NCBI RefSeq assembly: GCF_030852425.1
Contig: NZ_NSDM01000007.1
Span: 124,001 to 188,000, forward strand
Direction of reading: 5' to 3'
DNA: 64,000 nt
Origin: Saccharothrix longispora
GTDB taxonomy: Bacteria > Actinomycetota > Actinomycetes > Mycobacteriales > Pseudonocardiaceae
Shown: positions 15,516 through 25,160 of the stretch, one piece after another
Layout: each line of letters starts with the position of its first letter
Numbering within the stretch: position 1 is the stretch's first letter
The notes under the pieces: generated by a model
Databases searched by the model: none
The model's input: the letters and a program-made list of their open reading frames with translations, nothing else
Told to the model about the DNA's origin: nothing
Made by a program: the position numbers and the translations under genes

Positions 15516-17039
15516 ATGGCCGCGACCCCGTCCCCTCCCCGATCGAGCGCCGCACCTGTCGAGCCGGTGCGGTCGTCGGCTACCCAGGCGCGGGATCGAC
15601 CGGACCCCGGTGGCATCCCCATCCGCACGATCCTGCTGGGTGTGGCCGGCGTCATGCTGGTCGCGCTGGGCGGGACCGGCGCGGGCGCGATCCTCAAGCG
15701 CGACCCGCTGCTCGCCGACACCTCGCTGAGCTGGATCAGGTACGGCCACGGCCACGACCTGGCCACCGCCGTCCTCTACATCGGTCTCGGCATGGTGATC
15801 TGGTCGTGGATCAGGCTCGGCCGGATGGTCCGCAACGGGCACGTGGGCAGCGCCGCCGTGCTCACCGCGATCGTCGCCTGGACCCTGCCGCTCCTGTTCG
15901 CGCCACCGCTGTTCAGCAAGGACATCTACAGCTACCTCGCCCAGGGGCAGATCGCGCTCAACGGCCTGGACCCGTACTCGGTCGGCCCGGCGGTGCTCCA
16001 GAGCCCGCTGTCGGACAACGTGAGCTGGGTGTGGCAGAACACGCCCGCGCCCTACGGGCCGCTGTTCCTGATGCTCGCCGAGGGCGTCGTCTGGTCCACC
16101 GGCGCGAGCGTGATCGGCGGTGTCGTCGTCATGCGGTTCGTGCTGGCGTGCGGCCTGTTCCTGCTCTGCTGGGCGCTGCCGGGCCTGACCCGGCACCTCG
16201 GCGGCCGGCCCGCCACCGCGCTGTGGGTGGCCGCGGCGAACCCGCTGATGCTCGTGCACCTCATCGGCGGGGCCCACAACGACCTGCTCATGGTGGGCCT
16301 GCTGGCCGCCGGCGTGCTGCTGGTGCTCGACCGCAGGCACGTCCTGGGGCTGGCCGTGGTGACGCTCGCGTTCGCGGTGAAGGCCACGGCCGCGGTCGCC
16401 CTGCCGTTCCTCATCCTCGTCTGGGCGCGGCGGCTGCACGGGTCGCGCACGGCCCAGCTCGGCAAGGCCATCGCGGGCGGCGTGGCCGTGTTCGTCGCCG
16501 TGTTCGCCGCCACCACCCTGGTCTCGGGGCTGGACCTCGGCTGGATACCCGCGCTCAGCTCGTCGTCCACGATCGTGAACTGGCTGTCGCTGCCCAGCGC
16601 GGTCGGCGACTTCGCGCACACCGTGGTCGACTCGTTCGTCCGGGTCGAACCGGGCTGGTTCATGACGATCGCGCGCGGCCTCGGGTCGCTGCTGCTCGTC
16701 TACATCGCGTGGCGGCAGTGGTGGGCGGCGCAGGACGGCGGCCCCGACGCGGTGCGGCGGGCCGCGATCACCATGCTGGCCGTCGCGCTGCTGTCCCCCG
16801 CCACGCTGCCCTGGTACTTCAGCTGGCCGCTGGTGATGGCGGCGGCGTTCCACTGGTCCGGGACGGCCCTGAAGGCCGGCGCGTTCTTCTCCGTGTGGAT
16901 GCTGCTGGTCACCTACCCCAACGGCGACACGGCGCTGTACTCGTGGGGCTACCTGGCCTGCACCGCGCTGGTGTCGGCGCTCGCGTGCGCCTCGCTGACC
17001 AGGCCCGACCCGCTGAAGCTGTCGAGCCGGTACACGTGA
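15516..17039 (+). CDS. mptA: Polyprenol-phosphate-mannose alpha-(1,6)-mannosyltransferase (MptA-like)
   Basis: A roughly 507-residue integral membrane GT-C glycosyltransferase with about a dozen hydrophobic segments. The first extracytoplasmic loop carries the family sequence LFSKDIYSYLAQGQ, containing the acidic residue used by GT-C enzymes. Later landmarks are TPAPYGPLFL, NPLMLVHLIGGAHNDLLM and PATLPWYFSWPL. MptA extends the alpha-1,6-mannan backbone of lipomannan using decaprenyl-phosphomannose. The ATG at 15516 is chosen over a TTG at 15495 because a GATGTT hexamer lies 6 nt before it, but this is uncertain. Gene order matches Rv2173-Rv2176. Confidence 0.88.
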   Translation: MAATPSPPRSSAAPVEPVRSSATQARDRPDPGGIPIRTILLGVAGVMLVALGGTGAGAILKRDPLLADTSLSWIRYGHGHDLATAVLYIGLGMVIWSWIRLGRMVRNGHVGSAAVLTAIVAWTLPLLFAPPLFSKDIYSYLAQGQIALNGLDPYSVGPAVLQSPLSDNVSWVWQNTPAPYGPLFLMLAEGVVWSTGASVIGGVVVMRFVLACGLFLLCWALPGLTRHLGGRPATALWVAAANPLMLVHLIGGAHNDLLMVGLLAAGVLLVLDRRHVLGLAVVTLAFAVKATAAVALPFLILVWARRLHGSRTAQLGKAIAGGVAVFVAVFAATTLVSGLDLGWIPALSSSSTIVNWLSLPSAVGDFAHTVVDSFVRVEPGWFMTIARGLGSLLLVYIAWRQWWAAQDGGPDAVRRAAITMLAVALLSPATLPWYFSWPLVMAAAFHWSGTALKAGAFFSVWMLLVTYPNGDTALYSWGYLACTALVSALACASLTRPDPLKLSSRYT

Positions 17040-17067
17040 CCGGGCGGGGGTGAGCGCCGGAGCGCGC

Positions 17068-17101
17068 CGTCCGGGCGCCCCGGGGTGGGGCCGCCCGGAC
17101 G
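17068..17101. terminator. Bidirectional hairpin terminator mptA / Rv2175c-like
   Basis: CGTCCGGGCG (17068-17077) pairs with CGCCCGGACG (17092-17101), and four further C-G pairs inside the loop extend the stem past one bulged C. It lies between two convergent genes. Confidence 0.65.
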
Positions 17102-17133
17102 ACGATCGGCCCGGTCGACGGGGAGGAGCGTTC

Positions 17134-17508
17134 CTAGAAGCCCATCGCCTGGGCGCGCCGCTTCACCTCACGGCCGCGGTCGCCGCGCAACGCCTCGATG
17201 GGCGTGCCCGGCAGGGTCTCGTCCTCGGTGAACAGCCACCGGAGGATCTCTTCGGTCGAGTAGCCGGAGTCCCGCAGCACCGTGATGGTGCCGGGCAGCC
17301 CCTTCACCACGCCCCCGGCGGCGAGGAAGTCGGCGGGGACGACGAGGACGCCGTTCCGGCGCTCCGCGAGGAGTTGACCGTCGCGCAGCAGCTGGTGGAC
17401 ACGGTTGATCGGCAGGCCAAGGCGCTCGCCGACCTCGGGGAGGTCGAGGACCTCGAGGTCGGGAGCCAGCACATCCGCAGCGGCAGGAATCGCACTCACG
17501 TGCGTCAC
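17134..17508 (-). CDS. Rv2175c-family DNA-binding protein
   Basis: A 124-residue winged helix-turn-helix protein (LPEVGERLGLPINRVHQLLRDG is the HTH region) with a conserved C-terminal half: VVKGLPGTITVLRDSGYSTEEILRWLF and an ending REVKRRAQAMGF. The M. tuberculosis homolog Rv2175c binds DNA and is phosphorylated by PknL; here the genes are also divergent neighbours, so kinase-substrate pairing is likely. The start is uncertain: GTG at 17508 is used, a GTG at 17499 is an alternative, and neither has a ribosome binding site. Its DNA targets are unknown. Confidence 0.85.
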   Translation of the reverse strand: MTHVSAIPAAADVLAPDLEVLDLPEVGERLGLPINRVHQLLRDGQLLAERRNGVLVVPADFLAAGGVVKGLPGTITVLRDSGYSTEEILRWLFTEDETLPGTPIEALRGDRGREVKRRAQAMGF

Positions 17509-17670
17509 GATGCCACAACGCCGGGAGCAACGCCCTGCGCCAACCGGGTGGTGGGGGTGCACCTGCGGGTCACCTCGCGGACACCCCCTGTTTGGTGCGA
17601 CTTTGACGCGGACCCCACACGCGCGCGTGCGACGATCCAGCGCACAGCTCCGATCGGCACCACCCCACCG

Positions 17671-17676
17671 TACGAT
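17671..17676 (+). promoter_or_regulatory. -10 hexamer of pknL
   Basis: TACGAT (17671-17676) lies 8 nt before the GTG start of pknL, consistent with a leaderless or nearly leaderless transcript. Confidence 0.45.
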
Positions 17677-17684
17677 CCACGGCT

Positions 17685-19823
17685 GTGGAAAGGTCGGCGA
17701 CGAACGTGATCGGCGGGCTGCTCGAACAACGCTACCGGGTCGGTGCCCTGGTGGCCCGAGGCGGCATGTCCTCCGTGTACCGCGGTGTGGACACCCGCCT
17801 GGAGCGCGCCGTGGCCATCAAGGTCATGGACCCGAGGTTCTCCGCGGACCCGCAGTTCGTCGCGCGGTTCGAGCGCGAGGCGCGTGCCGCGGCGAAGCTG
17901 CACCACCCCGGTGTCGTGCAGGTGCACGACCAGGGCGTGGACGAGGACCGGGTCTTCCTGGTGATGGAGCTGGTCGAGGGCGGCACGCTGCGCGACCTGC
18001 TCAACGAGCGCCGCACGCTCGACGTGCCGCTGGCGCTGACCGTGCTGGAGAAGGTGCTCTCGCCGCTGGCCGCGGCCCACCGCGCCGACCTCGTGCACCG
18101 CGACGTGAAGCCGGAGAACGTGCTGGTCGGGCGCGGCGGCGCGGTGAAGGTCGCCGACTTCGGCCTGGTGCGGGCGGTGTCCACGGCGGGCGTGACGAGC
18201 GACTCGGTGATCCTCGGCACGGTCGCCTACCTCTCGCCCGAGCAGGTCACCACCGGCAACACGGACGCCCGCAGCGACGTGTACTCGGCCGGCGTGCTGC
18301 TGTACGAGATGCTGACCGGCGCGCCGCCGTACGTGGGCGACAACGCGATCTCCGTGGCGTACCGGCACGTGAACGACGAGGTGCCCCCGGTGCCGGGCGT
18401 GCCGGCCGAGGTGGCGGAGCTGGTGCGCCGGGCCACCCGCAAGGAGCCGTTCCTGCGCCCCGCGAACGCCGAGTCGTTCCTGGCCGAGGTGGAGGCCGTG
18501 CGCGCCCGGCTCGGCATGGTGAGCGCCGACGTGCCGGTGCCCGCCGCGGCTTCCCCCGCCGACCCCGCCGCCGAGGCCGAGCCCTCCGCGGACGGGCGGA
18601 CCGTCCTGCACCCGATCACTCCCCAGCCGACGGCCTTCGTCGACCCGGGCACCCGGCAGATCCCCGCGCCCGGCCCCACCGAGCAGACCGTGCGCGTGCA
18701 GCCGGTGCGGGTCGGCGCCGCGGTGGGCACGGCGTTCGCCGACCCGACGGTGCCCGTGCACCGGCCCAACCCGCTCGTCACGCCGGTCACCGGCCCGCAG
18801 GGCACCCGGGCGATCCCGCGCGGCGCGTTCCAGCCCGTGCCGCCCGTCGAGGCGCCCCGGACGGCCCCCAGGCCGAGGCCGCGCCCCCGGCGTGCGCCGA
18901 AGAAGAAGACGCCCGAGCAGCTCCAGGCGGAGCTGCAGGCGCGCGGCAAGCGCCAGCTCATCACCGTGATCAGCGTCGTCGCGGTCGCCACCCTCCTCGT
19001 GGGCGTCACCACCTGGTGGTTCACGATCGGCCGGGTCACCAACGTGCCCGAGCTGGTCGGCCAGCGGGAGGACACCGCCATCGCGCTGATCACCGCCGCC
19101 TCGCTCAAGCACACCGTGCGCCGGGAGAACAGCGACACGGTGCCCGCGGGCGAGGTGATCAGCGTCGACCCGCCGGCGGGCACCGAGACCACGCAGGGCG
19201 AGCTGGTGCGGGTCGTGGTGTCCGCGGGCAAGCCCGTGGTGCCGCAGGTCCAGTCCGGTGTCGAGGTGGCGGCGGCCGAGCAGGAGATCAGGTCCGTCGG
19301 GCTGCAACCGAAGGTCGACCCCGCCAAGGAGGCGTTCAGCGACCGCGTGCCCAAGGGCAAGGTCGTGACGCTCGACCCGGGCCCCGGCACGCCGGTGCCG
19401 ATCGGCTCGACCGTGTCGATCGTGCTCAGCAAGGGTCCCCAGCCGAAGCCCGTGCCGAGCGTCACCGGCAAGTCGAAGGACGAGGCGTTCGGCGAGCTGT
19501 CCGCGGCCGGGTTCGACCCGGTGGAGGGACCCGCCGAGTTCTCCGAGTCCGTCGACGCGGGCAAGGTCGTGCGCACCGACCCGGGCGCGGGCTCGAACGT
19601 GTCGGGCACCGACCGGCGGGTGACCGTGTTCCTGTCGAACGCGGTGACCGTGCCGCAGGTCGAGGGCAAGCGGGTCAAGGAGGCCAAGGAGGAGCTGGAG
19701 AAGGCCGGCCTCAGGGTGGACGTGCAGTTCAACGGCCGTGACCGGGCCAAGGTCGTCAACCAGTCCGTGCGCGCCGGTCAGCGCGTGCCCAAGGACACCG
19801 AGATCACCCTGATCGCGCTCTAG
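17685..19823 (+). CDS. pknL: PASTA-domain serine/threonine protein kinase PknL
   Basis: A 712-residue receptor kinase. The cytoplasmic kinase domain (about 16-280) has the glycine loop ARGGMSSVYRG, K46, HRDVKPEN (138-145) and DFG (158-160). A proline/threonine-rich linker (about 290-425) is followed by one membrane helix (433-455) and four extracellular PASTA domains (about 453-712), each ending in PAGT/GPGT/GAG-like turns. PASTA domains sense muropeptides or lipid II. M. tuberculosis PknL, in the same position, lacks PASTA domains. Neighbour Rv2175c-like protein is the expected substrate. A very strong terminator follows. Confidence 0.92.
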   Translation: MERSATNVIGGLLEQRYRVGALVARGGMSSVYRGVDTRLERAVAIKVMDPRFSADPQFVARFEREARAAAKLHHPGVVQVHDQGVDEDRVFLVMELVEGGTLRDLLNERRTLDVPLALTVLEKVLSPLAAAHRADLVHRDVKPENVLVGRGGAVKVADFGLVRAVSTAGVTSDSVILGTVAYLSPEQVTTGNTDARSDVYSAGVLLYEMLTGAPPYVGDNAISVAYRHVNDEVPPVPGVPAEVAELVRRATRKEPFLRPANAESFLAEVEAVRARLGMVSADVPVPAAASPADPAAEAEPSADGRTVLHPITPQPTAFVDPGTRQIPAPGPTEQTVRVQPVRVGAAVGTAFADPTVPVHRPNPLVTPVTGPQGTRAIPRGAFQPVPPVEAPRTAPRPRPRPRRAPKKKTPEQLQAELQARGKRQLITVISVVAVATLLVGVTTWWFTIGRVTNVPELVGQREDTAIALITAASLKHTVRRENSDTVPAGEVISVDPPAGTETTQGELVRVVVSAGKPVVPQVQSGVEVAAAEQEIRSVGLQPKVDPAKEAFSDRVPKGKVVTLDPGPGTPVPIGSTVSIVLSKGPQPKPVPSVTGKSKDEAFGELSAAGFDPVEGPAEFSESVDAGKVVRTDPGAGSNVSGTDRRVTVFLSNAVTVPQVEGKRVKEAKEELEKAGLRVDVQFNGRDRAKVVNQSVRAGQRVPKDTEITLIAL

Positions 19824-19891
19824 CCGGCCCCGGTACGCGGAGCGGCCCCCGACCTCGTGAGGTCGGGGGCCGCTCCGCGTACCGGGGCCGG
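19824..19891. terminator. 33-bp perfect inverted-repeat terminator
   Basis: Arms 19824-19856 and 19859-19891 are perfectly complementary over 33 bp, separated by 2 bp (the loop opens to about 8 nt in RNA). The structure starts 1 bp after the pknL stop and ends 2 bp before the convergent aroG stop, so it serves both genes. Confidence 0.85.
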
Positions 19892-19893
19892 GA

Positions 19894-21288
<1,395 letters not shown>

Positions 21289-21291
21289 TTA

Positions 21292-21297
21292 AAGATA
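21292..21297 (-). promoter_or_regulatory. Leaderless-type -10 hexamer (aroG)
   Basis: TATCTT (21297-21292) is 6 nt before the aroG GTG. It is one of the closest matches to the -10 consensus in the window. Confidence 0.6.
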
Positions 21298-21348
21298 GCC
21301 GTCCACATGGAGAGACGGACCCGGGTCCGGCTGTGCATGATGTGGCCC

Positions 21349-22365
21349 ATGCCCGAGACCCGATTGGATGACGACACGGCGGCGCGCCTGCTGGCGACCG
21401 CGGTGGAGAACGTGCGCCGGGACCACCCCGTGCACTGGAGCCACATCGTCTCCTCCGACGCCGACCTGGTCCCGCAGCGGGTGCTGCACCCGATCTTCGC
21501 CGGGTCGTTCGACTGGCACTCGTGCGTGCACCAGACCTGGTTGGCGGTCCGGCTGCTGCGGGTGCGCCCCTCCGTCGCGGGTGCCGACGAGGCGCGCCGG
21601 ACGCTCGACGGGCTGATCACCCGGGCCAACGCCGAGGTCGAGGCGGCGTTCTTCGACGGGCCGGGCGGCGGGTTCTGGGAGCGGCCCTACGGGTGGGCGT
21701 GGCTGCTGGTGCTGGACGCGGAGCTGCGCACGTGGGGCTCGCCGTGGGCGGGTGGGCTGGCGCCGTTGAGCGCGGTGCTGCGTGACCGTTATCTCGTGAA
21801 GGTGGCCGGGTCGCGGCTGCCGGTGCGGACCGGGACGCACGGCAACACCGCGTTCGCGACGGGGCTCGTGCTCGACGCGGCGCGCGCGGTGGGCGACTCG
21901 GAGCTGGCGGCGGCGTGCGCGGGGGCGGCGCTGCGCTGGCACCGCGAGGACGCCGGGTACGGCGGGTTCGAGCCGGACGCGTCCGACTTCCTGTCCCCGG
22001 CGCTGACCGAGGCCGACCTGATGCGGCGCGTGCTGCCGGCCGACGAGTTCACCGCGTGGTTCGAGGCGTTCCTGCCGGACCTGGAGGAGGCGCGCTGGAA
22101 GGTGCTGCGCGAACCCGTGCCGGTGGACGACCCGGGCGACCCGCACGGCTCCCACCTGGTCGGCCTGGCCCTGTCCCGCGCCTGGCAGTGGCGTGCCGTG
22201 GCCGAGGCCCTGCCGCCCGCCCACCGCTACGCCGACCTGGCCCGCACCGCCGCGGCCGAGCACCGCGCCGCCGGCCTCCGCCACGTCTTCGGCCACGGCT
22301 ACTACGCCGAGCACTGGCTGGGCACGTTCGCCGCCTACCTGCACCTGAACGCCTTCGCCCCCTGA
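21349..22365 (+). CDS. DUF2891 domain protein
   Basis: A 338-residue protein of the DUF2891 family, predicted alpha/alpha-toroid-like from its helix-rich, tryptophan- and histidine-containing segments (GSFDWHSCVHQTW, GTHGNTAFATGL, DFLSPALTEADLM, FGHGYYAEHWLGTFAAYL). Family members look like glycosidase-type folds but no activity is established. The ATG at 21349 is preferred; an in-frame ATG at 21337 is possible. No clear ribosome binding site is seen. A 22-bp repeat array begins immediately after the stop. Confidence 0.8.
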   Translation: MPETRLDDDTAARLLATAVENVRRDHPVHWSHIVSSDADLVPQRVLHPIFAGSFDWHSCVHQTWLAVRLLRVRPSVAGADEARRTLDGLITRANAEVEAAFFDGPGGGFWERPYGWAWLLVLDAELRTWGSPWAGGLAPLSAVLRDRYLVKVAGSRLPVRTGTHGNTAFATGLVLDAARAVGDSELAAACAGAALRWHREDAGYGGFEPDASDFLSPALTEADLMRRVLPADEFTAWFEAFLPDLEEARWKVLREPVPVDDPGDPHGSHLVGLALSRAWQWRAVAEALPPAHRYADLARTAAAEHRAAGLRHVFGHGYYAEHWLGTFAAYLHLNAFAP

Positions 22366-22489
22366 CCCGGACTTACGACACGCGGGCCCTGAACGCACGA
22401 CACGCGGGTCCCGGACCTACGACACGCGCGTGTCGTAGGTCCGGGACCCGCGTGTCGTGCGTTGGGGGCCCGCGTGTCGTGCGTCCAGG
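22366..22489. repeat. Palindromic array of 22-bp units (copy A)
   Basis: Three 22-bp units begin at 22375, 22397 and 22419, each starting ACGACACGC and continuing GGGYCCYGRAC. The same unit is then repeated in inverted orientation with CGCGTGTCGT at 22427, 22449 and 22471. The central 72 bp (22392-22463) is a perfect 36-bp inverted repeat, and imperfect pairing extends to about 60 bp per arm. The array starts at the stop codon of the DUF2891 gene, between convergent genes. The same unit family occurs at 46893-47048. Confidence 0.9.
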
Positions 22490-22519
22490 CCCCCGGACCT
22501 GGTGTTCGGGGGCCTGGAC
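22483..22519. terminator. Hairpin terminator beside repeat array A
   Basis: A 13-bp perfect stem (22483-22495 with 22507-22519, 11-nt loop) lies 14 bp beyond the pfkA stop. It overlaps the last bases of the repeat array and probably ends the pfkA transcript. Confidence 0.6.
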
Positions 22520-22533
22520 GGGGAGGCGTGGGT

Positions 22534-23559
22534 TCAGCCGAAGAAGACTTCGGCTTCCTGGTAGCGCTCCAGCGGGACGGTCTTCAGCTCGGCGGTGGCC
22601 TCGGCGAGCTTGACGCGGACGATGTCCGTGCCCTTCAGCGCGACCATGACGCCGAAGTCGCCCTCGGCGACGGCGTCCACGGCGTGCAGGCCGAACCGGG
22701 TGGCGAGCACGCGGTCGTACGCGGTGGGGACGCCGCCGCGCTGCACGTGGCCCAGCACGACCGCGCGGGACTCCTTGCCGGTGCGCGCGGCGATCTCGTC
22801 GGCCAGCCAGGTGCCGACGCCGCCCAGCCGCACGTGGCCGAACGCGTCCTTCTCACCCGAGTGCAGCACCTCGGCGCCGCCCTGCGGGATCGCGCCCTCG
22901 GCGACGACGATGATCGGGGCGTACTGGCGCTCGAAGCGGCGCTCCACCCACTCGATGACCTGGTCGACGTTGAACTCGCGCTCGGGCACGAGGATCACGT
23001 TCGCGCCGCCGGCGAGGCCGGAGTGCAGCGCGATCCAGCCGGCGTGGCGGCCCATGACCTCGACGACCAGGGCGCGGTGGTGGGACTCGGCCGTGGTGCG
23101 GAGCCGGTCGATCGCCTCGGTCGCGATGTGCACGGCGGTGTCGAAGCCGAACGTGTAGTCGGTCGCACCCAGGTCGTTGTCGATGGTCTTCGGCACGCCC
23201 ACGACGCCGATGCCGTCGTCGGTCAGGCGCTTGGCGACACCCAGGGTGTCCTCGCCGCCGATGGCGATCAGGGCGTCGACGCCGTTCTCCTTGAGCACCT
23301 CGCGGATGCGGTCGACACCACCCTCGACCTTGTACGGGTTGGTGCGCGACGAACCGAGGATCGTGCCACCCCGGGTCAGGATGTCCTCGACGTCGGCGAG
23401 CCCGATCGGCTTGGTCAGGTTCTCGATCGGCCCCTGCCACCCGTTGCGGAAGCCCACGATGTCCCAGCCGTGGGCTTCGATGCCCTTGCGGACCACACCG
23501 CGGATGACCGCGTTCAGGCCGGGACAGTCGCCACCGCCGGTGAGCACACCAATACGCAT
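22534..23559 (-). CDS. pfkA: 6-phosphofructokinase, PPi-type signature
   Basis: A 341-residue group III phosphofructokinase phosphorylating fructose 6-phosphate. The phosphoryl-donor site reads GGEDT and PKTIDND; the aspartate at the position of E. coli G104 together with the lysine at the position of G124 is the pattern of pyrophosphate-dependent enzymes such as that of Amycolatopsis methanolica, while ATP enzymes of Streptomyces keep glycine. Other signatures are GGGDCPGLN, MGRHAGW and LGHVQRGG. The ATG at 23559 gives the usual N-terminus MRIGVLTGGGD; a TTG four codons upstream is possible. It lies near aroG, which shares the glycolytic PEP supply. Confidence 0.92.
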   Translation of the reverse strand: MRIGVLTGGGDCPGLNAVIRGVVRKGIEAHGWDIVGFRNGWQGPIENLTKPIGLADVEDILTRGGTILGSSRTNPYKVEGGVDRIREVLKENGVDALIAIGGEDTLGVAKRLTDDGIGVVGVPKTIDNDLGATDYTFGFDTAVHIATEAIDRLRTTAESHHRALVVEVMGRHAGWIALHSGLAGGANVILVPEREFNVDQVIEWVERRFERQYAPIIVVAEGAIPQGGAEVLHSGEKDAFGHVRLGGVGTWLADEIAARTGKESRAVVLGHVQRGGVPTAYDRVLATRFGLHAVDAVAEGDFGVMVALKGTDIVRVKLAEATAELKTVPLERYQEAEVFFG

Positions 23560-23670
23560 TTGCTTAGCCAATCTCTCTCGTGGCGCGGGTCACCCAAGCG
23601 TGACACGTGCTGGATCGGTGCAGCAAGGCAGGGTCCACCCACCGGACGTGACGAACGGGGGAACGCCGCG

Positions 23671-24183
23671 TCAACGCTGGGAGAACCCGCGGCGCAGGCG
23701 CTCCAGCTCGATCACCTTCCACCGCGCCAGGTTGTGCCGCGCGTCGGCCAACGCGTCGTGCGCGTCGGCGGGCGGCTGGGGCAGTCGCGGCTTGCCCACG
23801 TCCTCCCAGCGCTGCCGCAGGTCGCGGGTGAAGCGCGGCAGGGAGCGCGGCAGCGCGGGCATCGGGCCCCACAGCTGCGCCAGCGCCACGTGGTCGTAGG
23901 CCGCGAACCACGCCCACAGCTCGATGTCGTCCCGGTTGGCCTTGGCGCCGCCGAGGAACTCCAGGAGGTCGTTCCTGATCCGCTCCCGGCTGCGCCACGC
24001 CTGGCTGGAGGGCGGCGGCAGCTGGTTCAGCACGTTCGCCCGCACCCAGGGCCCGGCCTTCGCCGGGTCGAACTCGGTGGACACGGCGTAGAACTCGCGG
24101 CCTTCCTCGTCGACCACCCCGATGGAGACGAGGTCGATGGTGACCCCGTCCTCGATGAACTCACAGTCGTAGAAGAACCGCAC
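23671..24183 (-). CDS. DEDD-type 3'-5' exoribonuclease (exoribonuclease AS, Rv2179c-like)
   Basis: A 170-residue RNase T-like nuclease. The DEDDh residues are visible in FYDCEFIEDG, in AWFAAYDHVAL and in the C-terminal HDALADARHN. The M. tuberculosis ortholog Rv2179c trims 3' overhangs of structured and polyadenylated RNA, and it has the same neighbour aroG. The GTG at 24183 is chosen over a GTG two codons upstream because TAGGGT lies exactly 6 nt before it, the leaderless layout. Confidence 0.9.
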   Translation of the reverse strand: MRFFYDCEFIEDGVTIDLVSIGVVDEEGREFYAVSTEFDPAKAGPWVRANVLNQLPPPSSQAWRSRERIRNDLLEFLGGAKANRDDIELWAWFAAYDHVALAQLWGPMPALPRSLPRFTRDLRQRWEDVGKPRLPQPPADAHDALADARHNLARWKVIELERLRRGFSQR

Positions 24184-24189
24184 GCGCAC

Positions 24190-24195
24190 ACCCTA
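24190..24195 (-). promoter_or_regulatory. Leaderless-type -10 hexamer (exoribonuclease)
   Basis: TAGGGT (24195-24190) is followed by GTGCGC and the GTG start at 24183. The hexamer abuts the alternative upstream GTG, which therefore would probably not be transcribed. Confidence 0.5.
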
Positions 24196-24220
24196 GGGGT
24201 GCGGTTCGCCGGGGTGCTGG

Positions 24221-25000
24221 TCAGCCCGCCTTCGTCTCGGGCAGCCGGTCGGGCGGCGCGGGCTTGTCGGCGGCCTTCCCGTCGGAGCCGGGCGCCTCCT
24301 TGGCCTTGGCCGCGTAGACGTCCACGTACTCCTGCCCGGACAGCTCCATCAGGGCGTACATGATCTCGTCCGTGATGGACCGCAGCACGAACCGGTCGCC
24401 GGACAGCCCCTCGTAGCGGGAGAAGTCCAGCGGCTTGCCGATCTTGATCCGGATCGGGTACGGCTTCCACATCTTCGAGCCGATGGGGTTGGCCTTGTCC
24501 GTGCCGAACATCGCGATCGGGATGACCGGCGCGCCGGACTCCAGGGCGATCCACGCGACGCCGACCTTGCCCTTGTAGAGCCGGCCGTCCGGCGAGCGGG
24601 TGCCCTCGGGGTAGATGCCGAGCAGCTTGCCCTCGCGCACGATCCGCACGCCGGTGTCCAGGGCCCCCTGGGCCGCCGAGGCGCTCGACCGGTCGATCGG
24701 CACCTGGCCGACGCCGGAGAAGAACCAGCGCTGGAAGGCGCCCTTGAGGCCCTTGCCGGTGAAGTACTCGATCTTGGCCGGGAAGGTGACCCGGCGCGAC
24801 AGCTTGAGCGGGAGGAAGAACGAGTCGGAGACCGCGAGGTGGTTGCTCGCGAGGATGGCTCCGCCCTCCTTGGGGATGTTCTCCGCGCCCTCGATGATCC
24901 GGGGTCGGAAGAACAGCTTCAGGAGCGGCCCGAGAAAGATGTGTTTCATCAACCAGTACAGCACCGCTGGGAGCGCCTCCTCGACGTGCTTGATCCCCAC
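24221..25000 (-). CDS. 1-acyl-sn-glycerol-3-phosphate acyltransferase (PlsC family, copy 1)
   Basis: A 259-residue LPLAT acyltransferase transferring an acyl chain to lysophosphatidate. The catalytic HX4D motif is SNHLAVSDS and the substrate motif is YPEGTRSPDG. An N-terminal amphipathic/hydrophobic stretch (PAVLYWLMKHIFLGPLLKLF) would bind the membrane. It occupies the place of Rv2182c. The C-terminal tail after residue 230 is charged and probably disordered. The GTG at 25000 is used; an ATG at codon 18 is an alternative. A second PlsC paralog lies at 47122-47805. Confidence 0.85.
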   Translation of the reverse strand: MGIKHVEEALPAVLYWLMKHIFLGPLLKLFFRPRIIEGAENIPKEGGAILASNHLAVSDSFFLPLKLSRRVTFPAKIEYFTGKGLKGAFQRWFFSGVGQVPIDRSSASAAQGALDTGVRIVREGKLLGIYPEGTRSPDGRLYKGKVGVAWIALESGAPVIPIAMFGTDKANPIGSKMWKPYPIRIKIGKPLDFSRYEGLSGDRFVLRSITDEIMYALMELSGQEYVDVYAAKAKEAPGSDGKAADKPAPPDRLPETKAG

Positions 25001-25160
25001 GCCAGCCTACGGAGCCGACACCACAGGGCACAACGAAGACCCGTGTGGAAGGGGTACGGTCCGTTGATCGGCCACTTGGCGCGATCCGCGACACACCGCG
25101 CCGTGGGACGATGGGACCTGGTACCCGCCTGTGAAGGGCCCGGAGGGCTGGAGCACGCCG

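Noticed and set aside
18227..19759. Long open frame antisense to pknL
   Set aside because: GC-rich DNA leaves long open frames opposite real genes. The predicted sequence is low-complexity, while the pknL frame carries complete kinase and PASTA motifs.
22366..22489. CRISPR array
   Set aside because: The 22-bp units are contiguous, partly inverted and have no unique spacers; no cas genes are present.
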